In this document: positions 1 to 7,269 of the stretch, piece by piece
How the letters are laid out: each line of letters opens with the position of its first letter
Numbering within the stretch: the first letter of the stretch is position 1
NCBI GenBank assembly: GCA_022402405.1
Contig: JAKRSG010000263.1
Coordinates: 1-9,609, forward strand
Reading direction: 5' to 3'
Length of the DNA stretch: 9,609 bases
Source: Bacteroidia bacterium
GTDB lineage: Bacteria; Bacteroidota; Bacteroidia; UKL13-3
Notes under the pieces: model-generated
What the model saw: the letters and a program-made list of their open reading frames with translations, nothing else
The model's database searches: none
What the model was told of the DNA's origin: nothing
Program-made: the position numbers and the translations under genes

Positions 1-1637
1 AGCTTCTCGCAAAGAATTACATTATTAATAGATTGTTGCTCTGTAACCGCTTCTACTTTAATCATAGTTTCTGGGTAAAGAGAACTTAAAGTACCAGCAA
101 ATTTATTGGCAGAGGCAGTAGACAAGAACCAAACGCCCATTAATAAAGAAGCAAATTTAACTGGAGCTAATTTGTTTACCATAGATAAACCTATTGGAGA
201 TAAACACAACTCGCCAAAAGTATGAATTAAATACAAGCTAAATAACCACATCATGCTTACTTTGGTTTCTGGCGCAATACCTTTTACTCCTAAAGCAATT
301 ACAACGTAACCAATAGCTAATAACATTAAACCAATAGCTTGTTTGTATGGAGAAGCAGGCTCTAATTTACGCGCTCCTAAGAATGTCCATAAGATAGAGA
401 ATATAGGTGCAAAAATTACGATTGAAACCGCATTGATACTTTGGAAGAAACTAGCTGGTATAGATTCTATATTAGTACCTTCTGGCGCAATACCCATAAT
501 AAGGTACAATAGACTTCCGATACCTGCTACAATTAAACCTAAGATTAATTCTTTAACGCCTTTTTGCTCATTCTTCATGGCGCCAAAAACCTTAAATCCT
601 AAGAAGGCAAGAATGGCAATTAATGCACCATAGATGCTACTTAAAACACCTTTAGAAATGTGCATACCCACTTCTCTATTGGTTTGCTCTTCGGCAAAGA
701 ATGTTAAAGATGCTCCGGCTTGCTCAAACGCAGCCCAGAAAAATATTACGAAGAAGGCCACAATATATATTACCCAAATACGCTCGCGCTCGTCTTTTGC
801 TAAACTTCTATCAGATATAATTAACCCTGGAGCTGCAATAGATAAAGAGAATATGAATGAACCAATAACGCCTTGACCCAAGAAATAGAAAGTTGCAAAT
901 AAAGCCACTTCAATAGCTCCCCAGAACATTAATTGTCCGCTAGTAAAATCTGAAGAAGGCGCAGCTTCTGTGGCGCTGGTATTACGCTGAGCATTAGGCT
1001 TGGCTCCAATGGCCTCCCCTTCTGGTGTTACGATATAATGATTTTTAAGCCATACAAAAAGTGCAGTACTAATAACCATACCAATGGATGCTGCTAAAAA
1101 TCCGTATTTAAAATCGGCTGGATTGCCTGTATCACCCAAGCCACCACAAATAAGTGGCGATAAGAATGCCCCTAAGTTAATACCCATATAAAAAATGGTA
1201 AAAGCAGAGTCTATTCTAGAATCACCTTTTGGGTATAACTGACCCACCATTGTAGAGATATTCGGTTTAAAGAAACCGTTACCAAAAATCAACATAGCTA
1301 AACCACCCATCATCAACACGCGCGCTAGTTCTAATTCGGTATAAAAAGATCCACTTAAAAACATAAAGAATTGCCCAATAGCCATCATAATTCCACCGAT
1401 AATAATCGACTTACGATTTCCCCAATACCTATCGGCCATGTAACCTCCAATAAGAGGTGTTAGATAAACCAAACCAGTATAGCTACCATAAATGTCTGAA
1501 CCAACCGCCTTATCGTATAAAAGTGCTTTGGTGAGAAATAATACGAAAATGGCACGCATACCATAATAACTGAAACGTTCAAACATTTCGGTTATAAATA
1601 ATACATACAAGCCTTTAGGATGTCCTTGTTTACTCAT
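1..1637 (-). CDS. dtpT: POT/PTR2 family proton-coupled di-/tripeptide transporter, C-terminus cut by window edge
   Basis: Inner-membrane major-facilitator protein that imports di- and tripeptides with protons. My translation of the minus strand stays open from the ATG at 1637 to the left edge, giving 545 complete residues. Family marks are all present: the proton-coupling motif ExxERFxYY in TM1 (E17, E20, R21, F22, Y24, Y25), the PTR2 signature GGYMADRYWGNRK at 64-76, the second signature FTIFYMGINLGAF at 146-158, WAAFEQAGASL near 301, QSIN near 399 and GELCLSPIG near 475-483. A hydrophilic stretch at about 203-233 followed by extra hydrophobic segments fits the 14-helix layout of bacterial POTs, where two helices link the two six-helix bundles. 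The last helix or so lies beyond the window. The start is the only Met before TM1, and a promoter sits just upstream. Family assignment is certain; the exact peptide range and the symbol are by analogy. Confidence 0.95.
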   Translation of the reverse strand, partial: MSKQGHPKGLYVLFITEMFERFSYYGMRAIFVLFLTKALLYDKAVGSDIYGSYTGLVYLTPLIGGYMADRYWGNRKSIIIGGIMMAIGQFFMFLSGSFYTELELARVLMMGGLAMLIFGNGFFKPNISTMVGQLYPKGDSRIDSAFTIFYMGINLGAFLSPLICGGLGDTGNPADFKYGFLAASIGMVISTALFVWLKNHYIVTPEGEAIGAKPNAQRNTSATEAAPSSDFTSGQLMFWGAIEVALFATFYFLGQGVIGSFIFSLSIAAPGLIISDRSLAKDERERIWVIYIVAFFVIFFWAAFEQAGASLTFFAEEQTNREVGMHISKGVLSSIYGALIAILAFLGFKVFGAMKNEQKGVKELILGLIVAGIGSLLYLIMGIAPEGTNIESIPASFFQSINAVSIVIFAPIFSILWTFLGARKLEPASPYKQAIGLMLLAIGYVVIALGVKGIAPETKVSMMWLFSLYLIHTFGELCLSPIGLSMVNKLAPVKFASLLMGVWFLSTASANKFAGTLSSLYPETMIKVEAVTEQQSINNVILCEK

Positions 1638-1657
1638 TTTATTAATTTGTTTATCGT

Positions 1658-1688
1658 GCAATATAAATGAAGAATTCACTTTTTCAAA
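1658..1688 (-). promoter_or_regulatory. Bacteroidota-type promoter of the POT transporter gene
   Basis: On the minus strand a -33 element TTTG (plus 1685-1688) is followed after exactly 19 nt by TATATTGC (plus 1658-1665), close to the -7 consensus TAnnTTTG. Transcription would begin around 1650, leaving a leader of roughly 15 nt before the ATG at 1637. This is the only promoter in the window where both boxes and their spacing fit. It was identified by eye against the known Bacteroidota consensus; no start-site data are available. Confidence 0.55.
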
Positions 1689-1729
1689 TGCATGTAAAAT
1701 TTTCTTTCAGGAGCTTTACTTTTTTTTTC

Positions 1730-1737
1730 TACTTTCG
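1730..1737 (+). promoter_or_regulatory. Probable -7 element of the DUF4197 lipoprotein gene
   Basis: TACTTTCG differs from TAnnTTTG at one base and lies 18 nt before the ATG at 1756. A TTTC at 1705-1708, 21 nt upstream, is a one-mismatch -33 box. The leader between would be A-rich and about 12 nt long. It shares the 118-bp divergent intergenic region with the transporter promoter, and the two boxes do not overlap. Confidence 0.4.
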
Positions 1738-1755
1738 TACAAAAACAGAATCATT

Positions 1756-2484
1756 ATGCGTAGTTTAAAAATAGCCGCTTTATTTTTATTGAGTTTAAGT
1801 TTTAGCTCATGCGAAGAAGTAAGCGAAATTTTAGAATCAACTGGCCTCACCAATGAAGAGGTTATTCAAGGACTTAAAACAGCACTTAGCACTGGTACCG
1901 ATACTAGTGTAACAACCTTATCAAAGGTAGATGGCTATTTTAAAGATGAATTGGTAAAAATATTATTACCTGCAGAAGCCGCTCCGGTATACGATGTATT
2001 AAAAAGCATTCCGGGTGGAAGTTTATTAATTGATGAAGCCATTTTATCTATTAACCGTGCTGCCGAAGATGCCGCTCCGCAGGCTAAAGACATATTCGTT
2101 ACTGCCATTACAGGCATTACCATAGCAGATGGTTTTGAAATACTTAATGGAGGGGATACCGCTGCTACTATATATTTACAAGGCAAAACCTACAATCCGC
2201 TTACAGATGCTTTTAAGCCAAAAATTGAAAGCTCTTTGGCCAAACCTCTTATCTTAAACACCTCTGCCGAGGAAGCCTACGCATTAGTATTAAAAACCTA
2301 TAACGATGCATCTTTGGGAGGCATTTTATGGCCAGAAATTAAAACCAATACCTTAACAGAACATGTTACTCAAAAAGCATTAACTGGATTATTCTTTAAA
2401 GTTGGTGAGGAGGAAAAGAAAATCCGAAGAGACCCGCTTCACAGAGTAAGCGAAATCCTCAAAAAAGTATTCGGAGGTTCATAA
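1756..2484 (+). CDS. DUF4197 domain lipoprotein
   Basis: A 242-residue protein of unknown biochemical role. Residues 1-18 form a lipoprotein signal peptide (K5, hydrophobic core, then FSS before Cys19), so the mature protein should be lipid-anchored. Acidic residues follow the Cys (E20, E21, E24), which resembles Bacteroidota lipoprotein export signals; outer-membrane or surface placement is therefore possible but inferred. The rest matches DUF4197 (Pfam PF13852) over most of its length: ALSTGTDTSVTTLSKVDGYF at 43-62, NRAAEDAAPQAKDIF at 100-114, ILNGGDTAAT at 129-138 and EEEKKIRRDP at 218-227, ending in the usual KKVFG. The gene is monocistronic: it is divergent from the peptide transporter and convergent with dipeptidyl peptidase IV, with its own promoter and a strong terminator overlapping its stop codon. 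Family assignment is firm from remembered motifs; function is unknown. Confidence 0.9.
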   Translation: MRSLKIAALFLLSLSFSSCEEVSEILESTGLTNEEVIQGLKTALSTGTDTSVTTLSKVDGYFKDELVKILLPAEAAPVYDVLKSIPGGSLLIDEAILSINRAAEDAAPQAKDIFVTAITGITIADGFEILNGGDTAATIYLQGKTYNPLTDAFKPKIESSLAKPLILNTSAEEAYALVLKTYNDASLGGILWPEIKTNTLTEHVTQKALTGLFFKVGEEEKKIRRDPLHRVSEILKKVFGGS

Positions 2485-2522
2485 AAAAAGGTCGGTGTTC
2501 TATTGAACACCGACCTTTTTTT
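2483..2522. terminator. Bidirectional intrinsic terminator between convergent genes
   Basis: An 11-bp perfect stem, GGTCGGTGTTC (2490-2500) with GAACACCGACC (2505-2515), closes a TATT loop. It is flanked by seven A (2483-2489) and seven T (2516-2522), which extend the pairing to 18 bp. It has a U-tract in both directions, so it can end both the DUF4197 transcript and the dipeptidyl peptidase IV transcript, whose stop codon is 16 bp away. Its first bases overlap the TAA of the DUF4197 gene. Confidence 0.93.
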
Positions 2523-2537
2523 ATTCTATAAATCTAC

Positions 2538-4712
2538 CTACAATTTCTCCAACAAAAAGTTCGTCATGCGCTTGTAAAGGTGCAATCTTACTTTGCTTCC
2601 GCCAATACCATGGTTTTTATTTGGATAAAATTCTGAGTCGAAATCTACGCCCTTTTTAATCATCATATCTACCATTTCTACTGCATTTTGAAAGTGTACA
2701 TTATCATCTGCCGTTCCATGAATAAGCAGGTAATTTCCTTTTATTTTCTCTACGTGATTCATAGGTGAATTATCGTCGTAATTCTTGCCATTTTCTTGCG
2801 GAGTGCGCATAAAACGCTCGGTATAAATATTATCATAATAACGCCAATTGGTCACAGGTGCTACCGATATAGCTGCTTTAAATACATCATTTCCTTTAGA
2901 GATACCCAATCCGGCCATATAACCGCCAAAACTCCAACCCCAAATACCCATTCTGCTGGCATCTACATATGGCAATTTAGATAAACTTTTAGCGGCAAAA
3001 ATCTGATCTTCTATTTCATATTTACCCAAATTTAAGTAAGTTGTTTTCTTGTATTTCTCGCCTTTAAATCCAGTTCCTCTACCATCTATAGAAACAATGA
3101 TATATCCTTTTTGAGCCAATAATTGATACCAGAAATAATTACCGCCTGTCCACCTATTCATCACCGTTTGCGAGCCTGGTCCGCCATACACATACATGAG
3201 TACCGGATATTTTTTAGTGCTATCAAAATTGCTAGGCAAAATGGTATACATATTCATCGCATCACCCACTTCGTTTTGAATAGTAGAAAACTGCGCAGCA
3301 GATAATTTGTATTCCGTTAATTTACCTTGAAGCGATCTATTTTCTTCTAGCACTCTCACCAATTTACCTTCTGCATTTCGCAAACTGTAAACAGGAGGAG
3401 TATTAAGAGTACTATAAATACTTAAATAGTAAGAATAATCGCTATTAAAGCTTGCAGCATGCCACCCTTTTCCTTCACTCAATTTACGTTTATTTTTACC
3501 TGTTAAACTCACCACATATAAATATCTTTCGGCTGCATTTTCCTCCGATGAAGAGAAATATACTTTCTTGTTTTTCTCGTCAACACCGTAAATATCATCT
3601 ACATCAAAAGCACCTTTGGTTAATTGTTTTTGCAACTTACCCTTTAAATCGTACAAATAAATATGGTTGAACCCATCTCTCTCGCTGCTAATTAAAAACG
3701 ACTTACCATCTTTTAAGAAAGTAAGGTTATCAGTAATATCTATATAAAATTTATTCTCTTCTTTATAAATCACCCGAGAGCTGCCTGTTTGCGCATCAGC
3801 TAATAATATTTCTAACTTATTTTGCAAACGATTTAAGCGCTGAATACTTAAGGTATTATTATCGTTTGTCCATTTCATGCGTGGCAAATAAATATCCGTT
3901 TCAGTGCCGGTTTGCATTTCAGCTATAAGCTCAGATTTAGTATCAAACACAAACACATTTACTATCGAATTTACCTCTCCTGCCTTAGGATATTTAAACT
4001 TATAAGGCTTCGGATACAAACTTCCATACATGGTCATTTCAAACTCTGGCACACGCGATTCATCAAATCTGTAGAAGGCAATTTTATCGCTATTCGGACT
4101 CCAAGCAAAGCCCTTCCAAATAGCAAATTCTTCTTCGTAAACCCAGTCGGTAGCCCCATTAATAATAGCATTTACTTTCCCATCTTTGGTTACTCTGTGC
4201 TCGTGCTGAGTTCTAAATTCGTAGTAGTATAAATCGTTTTCTTTAACATAAGCCATTTTGCTATTATCAGGAGATAATGTGGCATAACGTACTTTTTCTT
4301 TTACGGGCTGAACCAACTTTTTTGAAGCCAACTCATACACGTAGTAAATGCTCTGCGAACTATGACGATAAATGCTTTCAGATTGTGTGGCAATTAACAA
4401 CCTGCTTTCATCATCGCTCCAAGAATAATTGTGCATATCTAGTGCTTCACCGCCATTAGCGTGCTTAATATCTTTGTTAGAAACAAGAGTATCCACCAAC
4501 TTTCCTGTGGCAAATTCGAACCTCAGCAAGTTTTGCTTTTCGTCTAAATTACAATAATACCTGCCATCATTCATAGAGTTAAAACCTGCTACTCCTCTCG
4601 CAGAAAATGTGCCTTTGGTCCAGATGTCTTCTAAACTTATTTCTTTTTGAGCCCATCCATTAATGGCCCAAACACAAAACAAACTAACAATCAATAATCG
4701 ATTTAATTTCAT
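2538..4712 (-). CDS. Dipeptidyl peptidase IV, secreted serine peptidase (S9B)
   Basis: Removes N-terminal dipeptides, chiefly X-Pro and X-Ala, outside the cytoplasm. I start it at the ATG at 4712 (724 residues), because this gives a clean signal peptide (MKLNRLLIVSLF..., cleavage after A21 in GWAQ). An in-frame TTG 18 nt upstream lies inside a promoter box. An N-terminal beta-propeller (DPPIV_N) spans about 75-450 and carries the double-Glu motif DWVYEEEF at 189-196, which holds the substrate amino group. The C-terminal alpha/beta-hydrolase (Peptidase_S9) has the nucleophile in GWSFGGY (Ser594), Asp669 in HGTADDN and His701 in KNHGIGG. Pocket residues matching human DPP4 are visible: Y509 (oxyanion), W623, Y626, Y630 and N671. 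The residue after the Ser is Phe, where human DPP4 has Tyr. Length is normal for the family. It may be periplasmic or membrane-associated. It pairs logically with the peptide transporter at the left edge. Confidence 0.96.
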   Translation of the reverse strand: MKLNRLLIVSLFCVWAINGWAQKEISLEDIWTKGTFSARGVAGFNSMNDGRYYCNLDEKQNLLRFEFATGKLVDTLVSNKDIKHANGGEALDMHNYSWSDDESRLLIATQSESIYRHSSQSIYYVYELASKKLVQPVKEKVRYATLSPDNSKMAYVKENDLYYYEFRTQHEHRVTKDGKVNAIINGATDWVYEEEFAIWKGFAWSPNSDKIAFYRFDESRVPEFEMTMYGSLYPKPYKFKYPKAGEVNSIVNVFVFDTKSELIAEMQTGTETDIYLPRMKWTNDNNTLSIQRLNRLQNKLEILLADAQTGSSRVIYKEENKFYIDITDNLTFLKDGKSFLISSERDGFNHIYLYDLKGKLQKQLTKGAFDVDDIYGVDEKNKKVYFSSSEENAAERYLYVVSLTGKNKRKLSEGKGWHAASFNSDYSYYLSIYSTLNTPPVYSLRNAEGKLVRVLEENRSLQGKLTEYKLSAAQFSTIQNEVGDAMNMYTILPSNFDSTKKYPVLMYVYGGPGSQTVMNRWTGGNYFWYQLLAQKGYIIVSIDGRGTGFKGEKYKKTTYLNLGKYEIEDQIFAAKSLSKLPYVDASRMGIWGWSFGGYMAGLGISKGNDVFKAAISVAPVTNWRYYDNIYTERFMRTPQENGKNYDDNSPMNHVEKIKGNYLLIHGTADDNVHFQNAVEMVDMMIKKGVDFDSEFYPNKNHGIGGSKVRLHLYKRMTNFLLEKL

Positions 4713-4727
4713 ACCAAAAAATTTGCT

Positions 4728-4735
4728 CAAACGTA
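4728..4735 (-). promoter_or_regulatory. -7 promoter element of the dipeptidyl peptidase IV gene
   Basis: On the minus strand TACGTTTG is a perfect match to TAnnTTTG, 15 nt before the ATG at 4712. Its last three bases are the in-frame TTG that could be mistaken for a start codon. Transcription would begin around 4720, downstream of that TTG. No TTG or TTTG -33 box is visible at the expected 19-21 nt spacing, so the call rests on the -7 box alone. Confidence 0.5.
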
Positions 4736-4802
4736 ATTAAAAAAACAGAGATTATGAATCTAAAAAATGTCGCCCATACATAGAAAATTGCCGTTAAAAA
4801 AA

Positions 4803-4810
4803 GATATTTG
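4803..4810 (+). promoter_or_regulatory. Weak candidate -7 element before the FAD-linked oxidase gene
   Basis: GATATTTG has one mismatch to TAnnTTTG and ends only 4 nt before the ATG at 4815. If used, the transcript would be leaderless or nearly so. No -33 box was found at the correct distance. The remaining 102-bp divergent region (4713-4814) shows no other recognisable element. Confidence 0.22.
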
Positions 4811-4814
4811 ACGC

Positions 4815-6218
4815 ATGGAATACACCAAAATCACAGCCGAACACATTTCTTACTTCCAAGAGATACTTGGTGCAGCCTATGTTCATGCAGATATTGAAAG
4901 CCTAGAAAACCACAGTAAAGACCATACAGAAGATTTAGTTTTTTTGCCAGAATTAGTGCTTAAACCTGGCACCACAGTAGAGGTTTCTAAGATATTATCG
5001 TATTGCAACGAACATACAATTGCCGTAACAGCCAGAGGTGCCGGAACCGGATTAAGCGGTGGTTCATTACCTGTAAAAGGTGGCGTGAGTTTAAGCATGA
5101 CACGCTTCAATAAGATACATTACATCGACGAAAAAAACTTCCAAGTTTCGGTTCAGCCCGGAGTAATAAATGAGGCATTGCAAAATGCGGTGAGAGAAAA
5201 AGGATTATTTTACCCGGTAGATCCTGCTAGCAAAGGCTCTTGCTTTTTGGGCGGCAATGTAAGTTTAAGCAGCGGCGGACCAAGAGCGGTAAAATATGGT
5301 ACTACTCGCGATTATGTTTTGAATTTGGAAGTTGTGTTGGCCAATGGAGAAATAATAGAAACTGGTGCAAATACCTTAAAATACTCTACAGGATACAACC
5401 TCACGCATTTGAAGATTGGCAGCGAAGGTACTTTGGGGGTAATTACTAATATTATCTTAAAGCTTATTCCTGCACCCAAAAACACTTTGTTAATGTTGGC
5501 TCCCTTTGCCTCGCCCGAGCAGGCATGTGAGGCGGTAAATCATATATTTTTAGCTGGGGCAAATCCTTCTGCCTGCGAGTTTATAGAACCAGATGGATTT
5601 AGACTTGCTGCTAATATGTTACAAATTTCGTTCGACATACCAGAGGAAGTGCAAGCATATTTATTGATTGAAGTAGATGGTAATGAAATGCCACATTTAA
5701 TGGATGAATGCGAGAAAATAAGCGAAGTATTATATCAGAACCAAGCCTTAGATGTGCTCTTTGCAGAAACGGCTGCTCAAAAAGAATATTTCTGGAAACT
5801 GCGCAGAAGCATTGGTGAAGCTACCAAATACAATAATACCTACAAAGAAGAAGATACCGTAGTGCCAAGAGGTACGCTTCCAGAATTATTTAAGGGCGTT
5901 AAAGAAATTGGTGCTCGTTATGGGTTTAGGTCGGTTTGTTATGGTCATGCCGGCGATGGTAACCTGCATGTAAACATCCTAAAAGATCAATTGAGCGACG
6001 AATTTTGGAACCATACCTTGGATCAGGCCATTGTGGAGATTTTTACCTTGTGCAAAAAGCTAGGAGGCACCATTAGCGGAGAACATGGCATTGGTTTGGT
6101 TCAGCAAAAATTTATGCCGGTAGTTATGCCTGCTATAAATTTACAATTGATGAAAGCCATAAAATTGGCGTTCGACCCAAAAGAAATATTAAACCCAGGT
6201 AAGGTTTATAATAGCTAA
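4815..6218 (+). CDS. FAD-linked 2-hydroxyacid oxidase/dehydrogenase, GlcD / D-lactate dehydrogenase type
   Basis: A 467-residue cytoplasmic or membrane-associated flavoenzyme of the vanillyl-alcohol-oxidase superfamily. It should oxidise a D-2-hydroxyacid such as D-lactate or glycolate to the 2-oxoacid. The FAD-binding domain (FAD_binding_4) covers about 45-185, with the flavin loop RGAGTGLSGG at 74-83 and VGSEGTLG-like IGSEGTLG at 201-208. The C-terminal FAD-oxidase domain covers about 220-463. It has GHAGDGNLH (H378, H385) and SGEHGIG (E423, H424), the residues that bind metal and act as base in this family, and R330 in WKLRRSIGE as a likely carboxylate ligand. It closes with the usual FDPKEILNPGK. 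One oddity is that the stretch before SGGPRAVKYG reads NVSLS, where family members I know have NVAEN or VATN. No GlcE or GlcF partner is adjacent, so it probably acts alone, and the exact substrate cannot be read from sequence. Confidence 0.92.
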   Translation: MEYTKITAEHISYFQEILGAAYVHADIESLENHSKDHTEDLVFLPELVLKPGTTVEVSKILSYCNEHTIAVTARGAGTGLSGGSLPVKGGVSLSMTRFNKIHYIDEKNFQVSVQPGVINEALQNAVREKGLFYPVDPASKGSCFLGGNVSLSSGGPRAVKYGTTRDYVLNLEVVLANGEIIETGANTLKYSTGYNLTHLKIGSEGTLGVITNIILKLIPAPKNTLLMLAPFASPEQACEAVNHIFLAGANPSACEFIEPDGFRLAANMLQISFDIPEEVQAYLLIEVDGNEMPHLMDECEKISEVLYQNQALDVLFAETAAQKEYFWKLRRSIGEATKYNNTYKEEDTVVPRGTLPELFKGVKEIGARYGFRSVCYGHAGDGNLHVNILKDQLSDEFWNHTLDQAIVEIFTLCKKLGGTISGEHGIGLVQQKFMPVVMPAINLQLMKAIKLAFDPKEILNPGKVYNS

Positions 6219-7201
6219 ACGAGGCTATGCTTCTGATTTTTTAGCACTGATTCTTTATCCCAAGTAACTTGTGCTACAAAGGCAGATTTGCGAACTTTAC
6301 AATCTGTTAGCATACAAACGCTGCACGATTGAGGTACGCAAGGATCTGCGTGTACAAACATTTCTATATTATTATGAAACTTCTCGCTGATGAGTTTATC
6401 TACATACCCCAACTCTTCGTGCGCTTGCTCTAAGGAGTAATACCAAGGCAATGTAACATGAGCATCTATATGATAACTACTTCCATATTTTAGAACACGC
6501 AAGTTATGAACGTCTATCCATTCATTCCTTTTATTATCATTTAATACCGCAAGTAATTCATCTAAAATTTCGGTATTGGTTTCATCCATCAAGCCTGCCA
6601 GCGATTTTCGAATAATTCCTAAACCCGTGTATACAATTAACAATCCCATAAGCAAAGCTATGAGAGCATCTAACCAAATATAATTAGTTATATTTACCAA
6701 TAGTAATCCCAACACTAAACCAAGAGAAGAGTAAGTATCAGATATGAGATGCTTCCCATCGGCAATCATGGCATCTGAATGTTCCTGTTTACCATAAGTA
6801 ACAAGATACCTTCCCATCAAAAAATTTACCACCCCAGAGAATGCTACTAGGTAAATTCCTACATCCAATTGCTTCACATCAGGCGGATAAAAAAAGCCTA
6901 ATCCTGCTTCGTAAATAATAAATACCCCTGCAATAATGATGGCTCCGCCTTCAAAGCCAGACGAGATAAACTCTATTTTACCATGACCATAAGGATGGTC
7001 TTCATCTTTAGGTTTATTAGACAACCAAAGGCTATACATAGCAAAGGCTCCAGCTGCTACATTAATAATAGATTCGAGCGCATCACTTAATATCGCATTA
7101 CTCTGTGTAAGAAAATAGGCGGTAAACTTAATAAGCATTAATAGAAGTCCAAGCAGTAATACTACCAGCTGAACTTTCACCATTTTCTTTCTTCTTTCCA
7201 T
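6215..7201 (-). CDS. Cation diffusion facilitator (CDF) family metal/H+ antiporter with Cys-rich tail
   Basis: Inner-membrane exporter of divalent metal (Zn, Fe, Mn or Cd). I start at the ATG at 7201 (328 residues, MERRKKMVKV). An ATG nine codons upstream sits in the loop of a hairpin and would add a non-conserved MGCLLYFYR. About six transmembrane helices fall within residues 10-200, followed by a cytoplasmic dimerisation domain (ZT_dimer) at about 205-290. TM2 carries SDALESIINV; the E43/N47 pair falls where E. coli YiiP has Asp45/Asp49. TM5 carries the canonical HxxxD (H151, D155). HPYGHGK is at 69-75. Cytoplasmic histidines H232, H244, H248, H261 and H284 with D286 resemble the regulatory metal sites of YiiP. 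The tail has C288, C293, C296 and C301 (CX4CX2CX4C), a likely extra metal-binding cluster. The stop codon overlaps that of the convergent oxidase gene. Family is certain; the metal is not. Confidence 0.93.
   Translation of the reverse strand: MERRKKMVKVQLVVLLLGLLLMLIKFTAYFLTQSNAILSDALESIINVAAGAFAMYSLWLSNKPKDEDHPYGHGKIEFISSGFEGGAIIIAGVFIIYEAGLGFFYPPDVKQLDVGIYLVAFSGVVNFLMGRYLVTYGKQEHSDAMIADGKHLISDTYSSLGLVLGLLLVNITNYIWLDALIALLMGLLIVYTGLGIIRKSLAGLMDETNTEILDELLAVLNDNKRNEWIDVHNLRVLKYGSSYHIDAHVTLPWYYSLEQAHEELGYVDKLISEKFHNNIEMFVHADPCVPQSCSVCMLTDCKVRKSAFVAQVTWDKESVLKNQKHSLV
6221..6242 (+). terminator. Weak candidate terminator for the FAD-linked oxidase gene
   Basis: A short hairpin, GAGGC (6221-6225), TAT loop and GCTTC (6229-6233), with one G-T pair, is followed after three bases by six T (6237-6242). 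It lies 2 nt past the oxidase stop and entirely inside the last codons of the convergent CDF gene. The five-pair stem is weak, so this is only a possibility. Confidence 0.28.
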
Positions 7202-7206
7202 TCGGT

Positions 7207-7243
7207 AAAAATACAAAAGGCAACCCATATGGATCGCCTTTTG
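7207..7243 (-). terminator. Likely terminator of the T9SS protein gene, upstream of the CDF gene
   Basis: On the minus strand CAAAAGGC (plus 7236-7243) pairs perfectly with GCCTTTTG (plus 7214-7221) across a 14-nt loop. The loop itself contains the palindrome CCATATGG (7225-7232). The stem is followed by TATTTTT (7213-7207). It lies 26 nt past the stop at 7270 and ends 5 nt before the CDF start at 7201. It could end the T9SS transcript or allow partial read-through into the CDF gene. Confidence 0.55.
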
Positions 7244-7269
7244 CGTAATTTAAATAGTATCTAATTAAC

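Noticed and set aside
343..876. Two plus-strand open frames opposite the peptide transporter
   Set aside because: They are antisense to a continuous minus-strand frame that encodes all the POT signature motifs, and their translations show no family motif.
1935..2186. Minus-strand frame inside the DUF4197 gene, and a minus-strand frame at 4883-5110 inside the oxidase gene
   Set aside because: The sense proteins are conserved across these stretches; the antisense translations show no domain.
3912..4232. 106-residue plus-strand open frame, with smaller ones at 2796-3670 and 4277-4459
   Set aside because: All lie inside the dipeptidyl peptidase IV gene, whose propeller and catalytic motifs are intact; the translations look random and lack upstream signals.
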